Source: Arcticibacter sp045629565 (GTDB lineage Bacteria; Bacteroidota; Bacteroidia; Sphingobacteriales; Sphingobacteriaceae). Taken from it: a DNA stretch of 64,000 bases. A model generated the notes under the pieces. That model had not been told where the DNA came from, made no database searches, and saw only the letters and a list, made by a program, of their open reading frames with translations. The position numbers and the translations under genes were made by a program. The stretch spans positions 1-64,000 of the forward strand of contig NZ_JAZQRL010000068.1 in NCBI RefSeq assembly GCF_045629565.1. The letters run 5' to 3'. Positions 8,443 to 17,516 of the stretch are shown here, piece by piece (position 1 is the stretch's first letter; each line of letters starts with the position of its first letter).

Positions 8443-9540
8443 ATGCGGGGATATAATTTTTCTAAGTTCATTCCGGAAAAACTTCAGAACGGTGGCTTTG
8501 ATGGTTTGCTGAATATTTTTACTCAGCTCCTGAATTACACAGCCGGCGATGCTAATGAAGCGCTGGCCTGGATGAACGAGCTGGATAAGCAACATCATTT
8601 TACGTCCAATGAGTATGGCATGGGCGACTTTATCGATGATCTTAAGGATAGAGGCTATATCAGCCAGGAGGATCCTCAGGGAAACTTCTCTATTACTGCC
8701 AAAACAGAACAGACGATCCGTAAATCGGCGCTGGAGGAAATTTTTGGCAAGTTAAAGAAGTCGGGAAAGGGAAGCCACAACACGAACACATCCGGACTGG
8801 GAGAAGAGAAGAATGCCGACAGGCGGGAGTATGAGTTCGGCGACAGCCTCGATCAGATTGACATGACGGCCTCGATTCATAATGCCCAGCTGAATCACGG
8901 AATCAACGACTTCCATATGACGGAAAGGGATCTCGAAGTGGAGGAAAAAGATTTTAAAACGCTTACCTCTACCGTACTGATGATTGACATCTCCCATTCT
9001 ATGATTCTTTATGGCGAAGACCGTATTACACCTGCAAAAAAGGTAGCCATGGCCTTAGCGGAGCTGATCAGAACTAAGTATCCGAAAGACACGCTGGATA
9101 TTGTTGTTTTTGGTAACGACGCATGGCCCATAACGGTGAAGGACCTCCCTTATCTTCAGGTAGGACCTTATCATACCAATACCTATGCCGGGCTGGAGCT
9201 GGCTACAGACATTTTAAGAAGAAGGAAAACATCAAACAAACAGATCTTTATGATCACCGATGGAAAGCCGACTTGCTTGAAAGAGGGTAACCGCTATTAT
9301 AAAAACAGTATCGGTCTGGACCGTAAGGTAATTAATAAAACGTTGAATATGGCGGCGCAGTGCAAACGGCTGCATATTCCGATAACGACTTTCATGATTG
9401 CCAGGGATCCTTACCTGCAGCAATTTGTCAGACAGTTTACAGAAGTAAACGGCGGAAAGGCTTTTTACAGCTCGCTTAAGGGTTTGGGCGAGTATATCTT
9501 TGAAGACTACATTAAAAACAGGAGAAAGACGGTTCGCTAA
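8443..9540 (+). CDS. VWA-domain protein, partner of a MoxR-type ATPase
   Basis: 365 residues, no signal peptide or membrane segment, so cytoplasmic. The N-terminal third is helical with no domain I can name, the middle (about 105-165) is polar, and the C-terminal half is a von Willebrand factor A domain. The metal-ion-dependent adhesion site is complete: DISHS at 182-186 (DxSxS), the threonine in HTNTYAGLELA and the aspartate in MITDGKPT. VWA proteins paired with MoxR AAA ATPases act as metal-dependent chaperones or chelatase-like machines; the best-known relatives are Mg-chelatase BchD/BchI and CoxE/CoxD. The ATPase gene follows 14 bases later. The client protein is unknown. Confidence 0.8.
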   Translation: MRGYNFSKFIPEKLQNGGFDGLLNIFTQLLNYTAGDANEALAWMNELDKQHHFTSNEYGMGDFIDDLKDRGYISQEDPQGNFSITAKTEQTIRKSALEEIFGKLKKSGKGSHNTNTSGLGEEKNADRREYEFGDSLDQIDMTASIHNAQLNHGINDFHMTERDLEVEEKDFKTLTSTVLMIDISHSMILYGEDRITPAKKVAMALAELIRTKYPKDTLDIVVFGNDAWPITVKDLPYLQVGPYHTNTYAGLELATDILRRRKTSNKQIFMITDGKPTCLKEGNRYYKNSIGLDRKVINKTLNMAAQCKRLHIPITTFMIARDPYLQQFVRQFTEVNGGKAFYSSLKGLGEYIFEDYIKNRRKTVR

Positions 9541-9554
9541 AAGGGGCTGTCTGA

Positions 9555-11072
9555 ATGAAAAACATGAGCGATTTGTTAAACATAACAACTTTCGGAGAGC
9601 TGAAGGCCTCCGGTTATACGTCACGCTCTCTCAAGCAAGAGCTGAGAGAGAATCTGATCGTCCAGCTAAGAAATAAAGCAGAGGGCTTTGAGGGCATTAT
9701 TGGATATGAAGACACGGTAATTCCGGATCTTCAGACTGCAATTCTTTCTCAGCATAATATCCTGTTACTCGGACTGCGCGGCCAGGCAAAAACAAGAATT
9801 GCACGACTGATGGTTAACCTGTTGGATGAGTATGTGCCTTATATAGAAGGATCTGAACTATTTGATGATCCGTTTAATCCGATATCATGGGTTGGGCATC
9901 AAAAAATTGAACAACTGGGAGATAAGACACCTATCGCATGGTTACACCGCTCAGAGCGCTATACGGAAAAGCTGGCCACCCCGGATGTTACCGTATCGGA
10001 TTTGATTGGCGATGTAGATCCTATCAAGGCGGCTACGTTAAAGCTTACTTATTCAGATGAAAGGGTAATTCATTTCGGATTAATCCCACGGGCGCACCGG
10101 GGTATATTTGTCATTAACGAATTACCGGATCTGCAGGCACGTATACAAGTGGCACTTTTTAACATCTTGCAGGAGAGAGATATTCAGATTCGGGGCTTCA
10201 AGCTGAGGCTTCCTCTGGATGTGCAGTTTGTCTTTACTGCTAATCCTGAAGATTACACGAACAGAGGTTCAATTGTGACTCCGCTTAAGGACAGGATAGA
10301 AAGCCAGATTCTTACCCACTACCCGCGCAGCATTGAGATTTCCAGAAAAATTACACAGCAGGAGGCCTTGATCACTCCGGAGCAGAGGCTCAAGATTGAA
10401 GCGGACGGACTGGTGAAAGATCTTATAGAACAAATTGCTTTCGAGGCCCGGAATTCTGAATATGTAGATAAGAAATCGGGGGTATCGGCCCGTTTGACTA
10501 TCTCTGCTTATGAAAACCTGATCAGCACGGCGGAAAGACGGATGTTGATTAATGGTGAAGAAAGCACTTTTGTGCGAATGTCGGATTTCGCGGGTGTCAT
10601 CCAGGCGATCACAGGGAAGATTGAACTGGTATACGAGGGTGAACAGGAAGGTTCTGCGAAGGTGGCGAACATTCTGTTGGGCAAGGCGATTAAATCACTG
10701 ATGGCAACTTACTTCCCTGATCCTGAAAAACTGAAACGAGGAAAAGGAACGAACCCCTATGCCCCTATCATCAACTGGTTTGATGGCGGCAATACGATCA
10801 ACATTCTGGATGAATACCTCCTGGAAGACTACCGGCGCACGCTGGAAGAGGTTCCTGAACTTGCAGCGGTGATTAAGAAGTTTCATCCGACGCTTAGCAA
10901 GAACCAGCAGTTACTTCTGATGGAATTCTTGTTGCATGGTCTCTCTGAATTTTCGCAGGTAAGTAAGTCGACCCTGGACAACGGTTATACGTTTAAGGAT
11001 ATGCTGGGCAGCCTTTTCAATAACGAATTTGATGATGAAGAGGATGACTACAACGAAGATAACCGCTATTAA
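9555..11072 (+). CDS. MoxR-type AAA+ ATPase (magnesium chelatase ChlI-like)
   Basis: 505 residues. Walker A is GLRGQAKT at 73-80. The Walker B strand reads FVINELPDL (about 185-193), with Asn in place of the usual first Asp. I believe this NE variant is usual in this branch. The sensor-1 region is VQFVFTANPEDYTNRG, and SGVSARLTISAYENLI is the arginine-finger/sensor-2 region. The last 130 residues extend beyond the core and end in an acidic tail (DDEEDDYNEDN). A GGGG-rich stretch lies about ten bases before the ATG at 9555; MSDLLN three codons in is an alternative start. It is translated right after the VWA gene, and the two should form one machine that remodels or metallates an unknown client. 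Confidence 0.85.
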   Translation: MKNMSDLLNITTFGELKASGYTSRSLKQELRENLIVQLRNKAEGFEGIIGYEDTVIPDLQTAILSQHNILLLGLRGQAKTRIARLMVNLLDEYVPYIEGSELFDDPFNPISWVGHQKIEQLGDKTPIAWLHRSERYTEKLATPDVTVSDLIGDVDPIKAATLKLTYSDERVIHFGLIPRAHRGIFVINELPDLQARIQVALFNILQERDIQIRGFKLRLPLDVQFVFTANPEDYTNRGSIVTPLKDRIESQILTHYPRSIEISRKITQQEALITPEQRLKIEADGLVKDLIEQIAFEARNSEYVDKKSGVSARLTISAYENLISTAERRMLINGEESTFVRMSDFAGVIQAITGKIELVYEGEQEGSAKVANILLGKAIKSLMATYFPDPEKLKRGKGTNPYAPIINWFDGGNTINILDEYLLEDYRRTLEEVPELAAVIKKFHPTLSKNQQLLLMEFLLHGLSEFSQVSKSTLDNGYTFKDMLGSLFNNEFDDEEDDYNEDNRY

Positions 11073-11089
11073 TTCTTATTATTTTAATA

Positions 11090-12340
11090 ATGTCCAACCG
11101 TATTTTTCCTTTATTTTTTCTTTGTTTCCTACTTCTTGTCTTAGATCTTTATATTTTCAGAGCGATAAAGTCTGTCAGTCATAACGCCTCTGCACGCAGG
11201 TTTAAAATATTCAGTTATCTGTGGTGGGGATATACCGGCTTGCTGATTGCCGGTGTTTTCACAGCCCTGTTCTTCAATATTTTCCTGTCGCTGAGGGCGA
11301 TTATATTGGTGGCGTTCTTTCTGACCTTTGTTACGAAGTTCTGCTTTATTCTCTTCCTGCTTGCGGACGATGTACGGCGGGGATTTATCTGGCTGAAGCG
11401 CCGGATAGTGAAGAATAGACGGACCGAACAGCCTATCAGCAATGCGGAGCCAATTACACGTTCAGAATTTATAGTAAAAGCGGGTATGGCAGTAGCTGCG
11501 GTTCCGCTGGCCTCGCTTTCCTGGGGCATCATAAAAGGCGGCTATGATTACCAGCTGCGGAGGCAAACATTGTATCTTCCTCATTTACCCAAGGCGTTTG
11601 ACGGAATAACATTCGCGCAGATTTCTGATGTGCATTCGGGTAGTTTCTATAACCAGCGGGCTGTACTGGGTGGTGTAGAGATGCTGATGGCAGAGAAGCC
11701 GGATTTCGCATTTTTTACTGGTGACCTGGTGAATAACGTGGCTACGGAGATGAAAGATTATCAGGACATATTTAGTAAACTAAAGGCACCTTTGGGGGTG
11801 TTCTCGGTGCTCGGCAATCATGATTATGGCGATTATTATTACGGCAAAGAGGATTCGCCGCTTAAAAGGAAGAACCTGGCGGATATAAAAAAGGTGCATA
11901 AGTTAATGGGCTGGGACCTGTTGCTGAATGAGAATCGCCGTCTGAAGGTAAACGGAGAGGAAATAGCAATTTTGGGCATTGAGAACTGGGGAGCGGGCAG
12001 GTTTGTACGCCATGGCAGACTCGATCTTACGATGCAGGGTGCGGAAGATGCCCCGGTTAAGCTGCTCCTTTCTCACGATCCTTCTCACTGGCGGGCGCAG
12101 GTTCTTGGCCAGACCGACATTGATGCCATGTTTAGCGGACATACGCATGGGATGCAATTTGGAGTGAGAACCAAGGAGTTTCAGTGGAGCCCGGTAGAGT
12201 ATATTTACAAAGAGTGGGCGGGATTATACCAGGAACAAGGACAACAACTTTATGTGAATGTAGGTTACGGTTTCCTGGGCTATCCTGGTCGTGTTGGTAT
12301 TTTACCTGAAATTACGATATTTGAGTTAAAGAAATCTTAA
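11090..12340 (+). CDS. Membrane-anchored metallophosphoesterase
   Basis: 416 residues. Three hydrophobic segments at about 5-22, 44-66 and 70-92 and a fourth at about 130-148 precede a calcineurin-like phosphoesterase domain. All metal-binding motifs are present: DVH at 180-182, GDLVNN at 211-216, GNHDYG, SHDP and GHTHGMQ. The fold hydrolyses phosphomonoesters or diesters with a dinuclear metal centre. The closest named group is YkuE-like membrane phosphoesterases, some of which act on nucleotide-linked lipids (the LpxG/LpxH reaction) or cell-wall intermediates. The substrate is not known here. It follows the AAA gene by 17 bases and precedes a UbiA-like membrane protein by 23 bases, suggesting an operon with lipid-side chemistry. 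Confidence 0.82.
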   Translation: MSNRIFPLFFLCFLLLVLDLYIFRAIKSVSHNASARRFKIFSYLWWGYTGLLIAGVFTALFFNIFLSLRAIILVAFFLTFVTKFCFILFLLADDVRRGFIWLKRRIVKNRRTEQPISNAEPITRSEFIVKAGMAVAAVPLASLSWGIIKGGYDYQLRRQTLYLPHLPKAFDGITFAQISDVHSGSFYNQRAVLGGVEMLMAEKPDFAFFTGDLVNNVATEMKDYQDIFSKLKAPLGVFSVLGNHDYGDYYYGKEDSPLKRKNLADIKKVHKLMGWDLLLNENRRLKVNGEEIAILGIENWGAGRFVRHGRLDLTMQGAEDAPVKLLLSHDPSHWRAQVLGQTDIDAMFSGHTHGMQFGVRTKEFQWSPVEYIYKEWAGLYQEQGQQLYVNVGYGFLGYPGRVGILPEITIFELKKS

Positions 12341-12363
12341 CAACCTAACGTTGAACTGATTGT

Positions 12364-13263
12364 ATGCCGTCTGACTCCAAGCCTCCGTCGATAAAGAAAA
12401 GCATCAGGCATATTGCTGACTTTCTGCTCTTCAGCAATGTGTTTATCGCCATCTGCGCCGTTGCTCAGGGATTGGTTACTTATCATTTGCTCGAGATAAA
12501 ACCAGATAAGCATGTACTGGCTTTGCTATTCTGCTCTACGCTGGCTTTGTACAACTTCAGTATGCTGATGTCTAAGCCCGCGGATGCAAGGCGGTCGCCT
12601 TTCAGAAGGGTGCGCTGGATCTTCAGTCACTACCGACTGACCATCACTCTGACGATCATCGCGATTGTTTCGGTAAGCGTACTGGTGTTCTTCCTCAAGA
12701 TTCCTTCCATCATTCTGCTGACTTTTCTCGCATTAATCTCCATCGCCTATAATCTTCCTTTGTTCACTTTGAATGAGCGGAGGTTCGGATTGAGGAATAT
12801 TCCGGGACTGAAGCTTTTTCTTATTGCTATCATATGGTCCTTCAGCTGTGTCCTGCTTCCAATTGTAGAAGGATCGGCAAGGCACCTGGTGGATATTAAG
12901 GTAGAAGATACGGTGCTACTGGTGGGAAAACGCTTCTTGTTTATTGCCGCCATTACGGTTCCCTTCGATATCAGGGATCTGTTTCAGGATAAGTATTTTA
13001 ATCTAAAAACGATACCGGTGATGCTTGGAGAGCACAAAGCCTATCTGTTTTGCCAACTTCTGCTGGTCATCTATGTATTGCTCTTGCTGATATTCACTCG
13101 CGATTTTAACGCAGATTTTTGGGCGTTGACTCTTACCGCAGCAGTGTCTGGGTGGCTGATACTAAAATCCGAAATAAAGAAGGATGAGTTCTATTATTTC
13201 GGATTTCTGGATGGTACTATGCTGTTACAGTATCTGATGATTTTGTTGTTCAACCTGTTTTAG
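12364..13263 (+). CDS. UbiA-like polytopic membrane protein, degenerate first motif
   Basis: 299 residues with about eight or nine hydrophobic helices. FDIRDLFQDK at 201-210 matches the second aspartate-rich motif of UbiA prenyltransferases (DxxxD type; Asp202, Asp205, Asp209), and the protein length fits the family. The first motif, normally NDxxDxxxD at the end of helix 2, is replaced by YNFSMLMSKPADA (about 63-75), which keeps an Asn and one distant Asp only. It may be a diverged prenyltransferase or a non-catalytic relative. It is the last gene in the plus-strand row and ends six bases before the convergent response regulator gene, with no terminator in between. Confidence 0.6.
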   Translation: MPSDSKPPSIKKSIRHIADFLLFSNVFIAICAVAQGLVTYHLLEIKPDKHVLALLFCSTLALYNFSMLMSKPADARRSPFRRVRWIFSHYRLTITLTIIAIVSVSVLVFFLKIPSIILLTFLALISIAYNLPLFTLNERRFGLRNIPGLKLFLIAIIWSFSCVLLPIVEGSARHLVDIKVEDTVLLVGKRFLFIAAITVPFDIRDLFQDKYFNLKTIPVMLGEHKAYLFCQLLLVIYVLLLLIFTRDFNADFWALTLTAAVSGWLILKSEIKKDEFYYFGFLDGTMLLQYLMILLFNLF

Positions 13264-13269
13264 CGGACC

Positions 13270-13959
13270 TTAATCGGCTACGAAACGATACCCTATTCCG
13301 CGAACGGTTTGAAGGTAATGAGGTGTATCCGGGTTGTCTTCAATTTTCTTACGCAGGCGGACGATATGCATGTCAAGCGTGCGCGTATTCACATCTGAAT
13401 TGTATCCCCAGACGACCATCATCAGTTCTTCTCTTTTGATGACTTTGTTGACGTTCTGCAGGAAATAAAGAAGAATACGGTTCTCGAGGATCGTGAGCTC
13501 GATTTTCTTTCCGTCTTTCACAAGTGAGTGGATGTTGGGAATATGCTCCATGTCGCCAAACTTATTTACATCTGTTTTATTGCTGCTGACAATGAAGTTT
13601 ACTTTGTTCTCGAGCAGTGCTACTAAAACATCCATGTTAAAGGGCTTGGTGACATAATCAGATACGCCAAACTGATATGCGTCGATCTTGTCAATGTCCT
13701 GGGCCTTGGCAGTCATCATAATGATGATTTTCTCAAAACCTTTCTCACGGAGGCTGGTGCAAATTTCGGATCCTTGCTTGCCTGGGAGCATCCAGTCAAG
13801 TAAGACGATATCTGGTTGTTCTCCGAGAATTAAGGCTTCTGCCTCTTCACCGTTACCACATTCAATTACCTGGTAACCCTCACCACTTAAACGGTGAGCA
13901 ACTAAGAACCTTAAGTTTTCATCGTCTTCAATGATAGCAATCTTTATTTCTTTACTCAT
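13270..13959 (-). CDS. OmpR/PhoB-family response regulator
   Basis: 229 residues. Receiver domain at 1-120 with acidic pocket Glu11-Asp12-Asp13, phospho-acceptor Asp55 (LLDWMLPG), the conserved Thr/Lys switch residues (MTAK, and K in YVTKPF). The C-terminal winged helix (about 130-228) shows REELMMVVWGYNSDVNTRTLDMHIVRLRKKI and ends VRGIGYRFV, typical of DNA-binding OmpR-type regulators. The gene starts two bases after the stop of the histidine kinase, so the pair is a two-component system. Its regulon is unknown; the gene at the head of the operon (the S9-like lipoprotein) is one obvious candidate for functional coupling. Confidence 0.92.
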   Translation of the reverse strand: MSKEIKIAIIEDDENLRFLVAHRLSGEGYQVIECGNGEEAEALILGEQPDIVLLDWMLPGKQGSEICTSLREKGFEKIIIMMTAKAQDIDKIDAYQFGVSDYVTKPFNMDVLVALLENKVNFIVSSNKTDVNKFGDMEHIPNIHSLVKDGKKIELTILENRILLYFLQNVNKVIKREELMMVVWGYNSDVNTRTLDMHIVRLRKKIEDNPDTPHYLQTVRGIGYRFVAD

Positions 13960-13961
13960 AT

Positions 13962-15632
13962 CTATAATTCAAATGGTAATACAACTGTAAATTCGGAACC
14001 CTCCCCTACTTTACTTTTGACCGAGATTGTTCCGTTCATTAAATTGATCAGTTCTTTGCAGAAGGCAAGACCGAGGCCTACGCTGCCTTGCTGATTGTAC
14101 TGGCTCTGTATCCTGTAAAATTTTTTAAACACATTCTCCGTTTCATTGCCCGGAATGCCAATACCCTGATCCCTAAATTTAAACACAATATTTCCCTTTT
14201 CAGTATAAACGAGAATATTCAGCGTCTTTTGACCGGGTAATGAATATTTATAGGCGTTATCCATCAGGTTCTGAAAAATGCTCGAGAGCAGCACCGGGTC
14301 GGTGCGAAACGTGGTTACCTCTTTTGTTATATACTCGACCTTAAAATCGGGCAATTTGATCTGGTAGGAGTCTACCAGATTCTGAATAAACTGCGGAATA
14401 TCGATCCTTTCTTTCTTGATGTGGATAGACTGGTTCTCGATCTGGGTAAATGAAAGAAGCTTGTTCATCAGATCGTTAAGCTTGTCGGCTTCTTCATCCA
14501 GGATTTTACCGTAGTGAAAGCGTTCTCTGTCTGAGAGCTCTTTGGCACTTTTGATATTGTTGCCTGCGATCTTAATCACACTGACAGGCGTTTTAAACTC
14601 GTGAGTTAAGTTGTTGATGAAATCGTACTGCAGGCTGTACATCTTTTTATTAATGTTCAGGTTTCGGTAGATGAGGTACGCGATAAATAGCAGGACAGTA
14701 TAAATTATAACAATGGAAAGGGCAACAGGAACAAGCCTGTGGTATATTTCGCGGATGATGTGATTTCTGGAGGAGCTGAAATGCAGTTTATAATCTGCAA
14801 AGGCGCCTGTCAGCGGTAGTTCGGTATTGAGGAGATCCGGATCTGTATTGAGAGATTCGTAGACAATAGGTGTGATGTGAATATACTGGTAAAGTTCTCT
14901 GTGGGTGTTGCGGATATTCAGCTTCTCGGGGTCCAGGATGAAGGAAACAATATCTTGCTGGAACACAGGCGACTTTTCTTGATCTTTCAGCATCAGATCT
15001 TTATAGGTAAGCATGTCTTCCTCCCTCGGGATGTTCATGAACGTGATACGGTTATGGGTAACATGGTAGAAGATGCTGATGAAGTCGGCCGATTGAAGAG
15101 GTTTCCCTTCTTCTAAAGACTGAACGTAAAGGCCGAACTTAGCAGCCATGTTATTGAACTCTTCCATATTTCCGAATGAACCGGAACTATTCGGATTTCG
15201 TTTCTTGTATACTATGGTATCCGCTTTCGGGCTCCTTGTATAGTCGTATATAGCTTGGGGGGCCATCGAAAAATGATTGATACGAAACGCACCGGGGACG
15301 CGGTGGTTGCTTACCTCTGTGTCATAGAACTCTATCTTCTTTACAAACGGATATTTACGAAATACGGTGTCTACGTACTTAATGGCAGAGGAACTGTCTA
15401 AGTATCCCTGGTAAAAGGATATCTCCGGAACACGGTTTTGAAAGAACTCGGTATAAGGTTTAAGGGTTTCTTCAAGTACATCAATCTTTCTGGTTTCAAA
15501 CTCGTTTTCGACATATTTTTCGGTTAGACGATGGGCAAGAAACATGGCTACGACAAATGAGACTCCTATTAATAGAAGAAAAATAACATTCAATGCGCTG
15601 TTATGGCGATACTGAAATCTTGCCTTACGCAT
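13962..15632 (-). CDS. Sensor histidine kinase with large periplasmic domain
   Basis: 556 residues. TM1 at about 14-33, a periplasmic domain of about 265 residues that I do not recognise, TM2 at about 301-322, then HisKA with the H-box FINNLTHEFKTPVSVIK (phospho-acceptor His344) and HATPase_c with the N box (NLMDNAYKYS), G1 (FRDQGIGIP) and G2 (GSVGLGLAFCKEL). No HAMP domain is obvious; the linker between TM2 and the H-box is short. It is the middle gene of an operon: the S9-like lipoprotein gene ends six bases before it and the response regulator starts two bases after it. The periplasmic domain could receive a signal from that lipoprotein; this is inference. Confidence 0.9.
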   Translation of the reverse strand: MRKARFQYRHNSALNVIFLLLIGVSFVVAMFLAHRLTEKYVENEFETRKIDVLEETLKPYTEFFQNRVPEISFYQGYLDSSSAIKYVDTVFRKYPFVKKIEFYDTEVSNHRVPGAFRINHFSMAPQAIYDYTRSPKADTIVYKKRNPNSSGSFGNMEEFNNMAAKFGLYVQSLEEGKPLQSADFISIFYHVTHNRITFMNIPREEDMLTYKDLMLKDQEKSPVFQQDIVSFILDPEKLNIRNTHRELYQYIHITPIVYESLNTDPDLLNTELPLTGAFADYKLHFSSSRNHIIREIYHRLVPVALSIVIIYTVLLFIAYLIYRNLNINKKMYSLQYDFINNLTHEFKTPVSVIKIAGNNIKSAKELSDRERFHYGKILDEEADKLNDLMNKLLSFTQIENQSIHIKKERIDIPQFIQNLVDSYQIKLPDFKVEYITKEVTTFRTDPVLLSSIFQNLMDNAYKYSLPGQKTLNILVYTEKGNIVFKFRDQGIGIPGNETENVFKKFYRIQSQYNQQGSVGLGLAFCKELINLMNGTISVKSKVGEGSEFTVVLPFEL

Positions 15633-15638
15633 GAGTGG

Positions 15639-17516
15639 CTATTTTTTTAAGTTATCGGAGAAGAACGTTTCAAGCTGGCTGTAAAATTCCATCTGCTCAT
15701 CTTGCGTGCGTTGGTCATGCTGCCTGACTACGTAAGTGATTGGGACCTTCCTATTCTTCAACTCTTTTACGAATTGATTTGTTTCACTGAGATTGGCACG
15801 TGGGTTCTTTATGTCCTGAGATATGAATACAGGGTCGGAAATTTTGTCGGTATGAAAAACAGGTGATACGGCTCTGAGGTAATCAATCTGCTCCTCCGGA
15901 TTACCGACCATCTCATAGTACATTCTCAACACCGGCTTGTAATAGGGGGGTACTGCCTTGATGTAGGTGAACAGATTGACGAAACCCGATTGTGATGCGC
16001 CGCAGCGGTAAAGCTCAGGTTCGAAACAAAGCCCGGTCATGGCACAATAGCCGCCAAACCCCGTCCCGTAAATGGCGATTCTATTCTTGTCTGCGATACC
16101 CTGCTGAATGAGCCATTGCACACCAGCCGTTATATCTTGCTGAATATCAGTGCCCCACTTCTGAAATCCGGCAATCCAGAACTCCTTACCATACCCTTTG
16201 GAACCTCGGAAGTTGGGCTGAAAGACAGCGTATCCGCGGTTTGCGAAGAACTGTACTTCTGAATTGAATCCCCATGATGCGCGGGAAGACGGCCCTCCAT
16301 GTGGAAGTACTATTACGGGCAGATTCCTGGCTTCGAAACCCTTTGGTACCGTGAGATAGCCGTTGATGGTGAGATTATCGAAAGTTTTGTAGGAAATGTG
16401 TCTCATCGCGGACATCTGATCCTCGGGCAGCGAAGGGTTGACCTTGCTTAGTTCTGTTAGCTTTTTTGCATGCAGATCGTAAAGGTAATAGGTGCCGGAA
16501 GAAACGTCTGTAAAGGTCTTGACAATGCATTTCCGTTCTGCAAGATCAGTACTCGTGATCTGTATTTGTGTCTGAGGAAGAAGCCTTTCTAAATGTTCGA
16601 ACACCCTGCGCGTGGAGTCGTTCAGAAAGAACTTTTCCTTGCGTGAAGTTTCGTATCCCGCAAACAGGAGCTGGTGACTTAGTGGAGAATATCCGGCCTC
16701 TGAGACGTCTACTGAATCGTGCGTGAATATTACCTGCTTCTCTTTTCCTGAAATGCAGTCTATTTCGACAAGTGCCATCTTGTCTCTTTTATAGTTCGAC
16801 AGGGCATAAATGGTATGATCTCTACGATTAGAAAATCCTACAGGCGCGATCTTAGACTTAAAACTGTAGGTAACGACGGGCTTAAAGGCCAAAGATTCGC
16901 TTTCTCGGTATAAGAGTGTTTCGGTATCGCCGTCGCTGGCAATCGCAAGCTTTAACTTCCCATCCTCATCAGCAATCCACTGACTGATATTTCCGGGGTT
17001 CTTCTCCGCAAGTTTCAGGGTACCCGACGCTATGTCCAGCTTGTAAGCATCGAAAAAGGTCGAATCTCTTTTATTCAAAGCCAGGAGTATCTGATTGTTT
17101 ACGATCCGGGATGGATTAATAAATTTCAAGCGGAGCTGACCTTCGGAAAGGACTTGTCGGAAGTTCCCTCCTTCTTTGTTGACGACATACAGGAATGGGC
17201 CCTTCTCAGGGTCGTTCTTCATATATACAATTTCGTCGTTGTTTCCCCAGCAATGATAGGATATATTATAACTTGTTTCTGAACTGATACGTGTTACTTT
17301 GCCTCCCTCTACATGTTGCACATAGACGTTCATGTGATTTTTATAAGGCTGCAGAAAGGAAACGTACCTTCCGTCGGGAGAAAGCTGGAAGGCAGTTTTT
17401 TTAGGGTTCTTGAAGAAATTCTCCAGGGGAATCCTGTCTGCCCGTTCTTTTTGGGCACATGATGCAAATAGAACCAACCACACTAATCCATAAACTATCT
17501 TAAATTTTATTCGCAT
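15639..17516 (-). CDS. S9-family peptidase homologue without catalytic residues, lipoprotein
   Basis: 625 residues. Signal peptide with lipobox LFASC (Cys20), a beta-propeller region (about 35-360), then an alpha/beta-hydrolase domain like prolyl oligopeptidase/S9C enzymes (PHGGPSSR at 405-412, NFRGSKGYGKEF). The nucleophile elbow, normally GGSYGGY, reads GTGFGGY at 484-490, with Gly486 (codon GGG) where the serine should be. The aspartate position in DPVFISQDIKNPRA is Asn571, and the loop that should hold GHG is three residues shorter and reads RQHDQR. All three triad positions are therefore altered while the fold is intact over its full length. It heads an operon with a histidine kinase and response regulator. 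A binding or sensing pseudoenzyme is likelier than a protease. Confidence 0.85.
   Translation of the reverse strand: MRIKFKIVYGLVWLVLFASCAQKERADRIPLENFFKNPKKTAFQLSPDGRYVSFLQPYKNHMNVYVQHVEGGKVTRISSETSYNISYHCWGNNDEIVYMKNDPEKGPFLYVVNKEGGNFRQVLSEGQLRLKFINPSRIVNNQILLALNKRDSTFFDAYKLDIASGTLKLAEKNPGNISQWIADEDGKLKLAIASDGDTETLLYRESESLAFKPVVTYSFKSKIAPVGFSNRRDHTIYALSNYKRDKMALVEIDCISGKEKQVIFTHDSVDVSEAGYSPLSHQLLFAGYETSRKEKFFLNDSTRRVFEHLERLLPQTQIQITSTDLAERKCIVKTFTDVSSGTYYLYDLHAKKLTELSKVNPSLPEDQMSAMRHISYKTFDNLTINGYLTVPKGFEARNLPVIVLPHGGPSSRASWGFNSEVQFFANRGYAVFQPNFRGSKGYGKEFWIAGFQKWGTDIQQDITAGVQWLIQQGIADKNRIAIYGTGFGGYCAMTGLCFEPELYRCGASQSGFVNLFTYIKAVPPYYKPVLRMYYEMVGNPEEQIDYLRAVSPVFHTDKISDPVFISQDIKNPRANLSETNQFVKELKNRKVPITYVVRQHDQRTQDEQMEFYSQLETFFSDNLKK

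Noticed and set aside
9555..11072. The NE Walker B of the AAA protein as a sign of an inactive ATPase
   Set aside because: The catalytic glutamate is kept, and I believe the NELPDL variant is common in this MoxR/ChlI-like branch.
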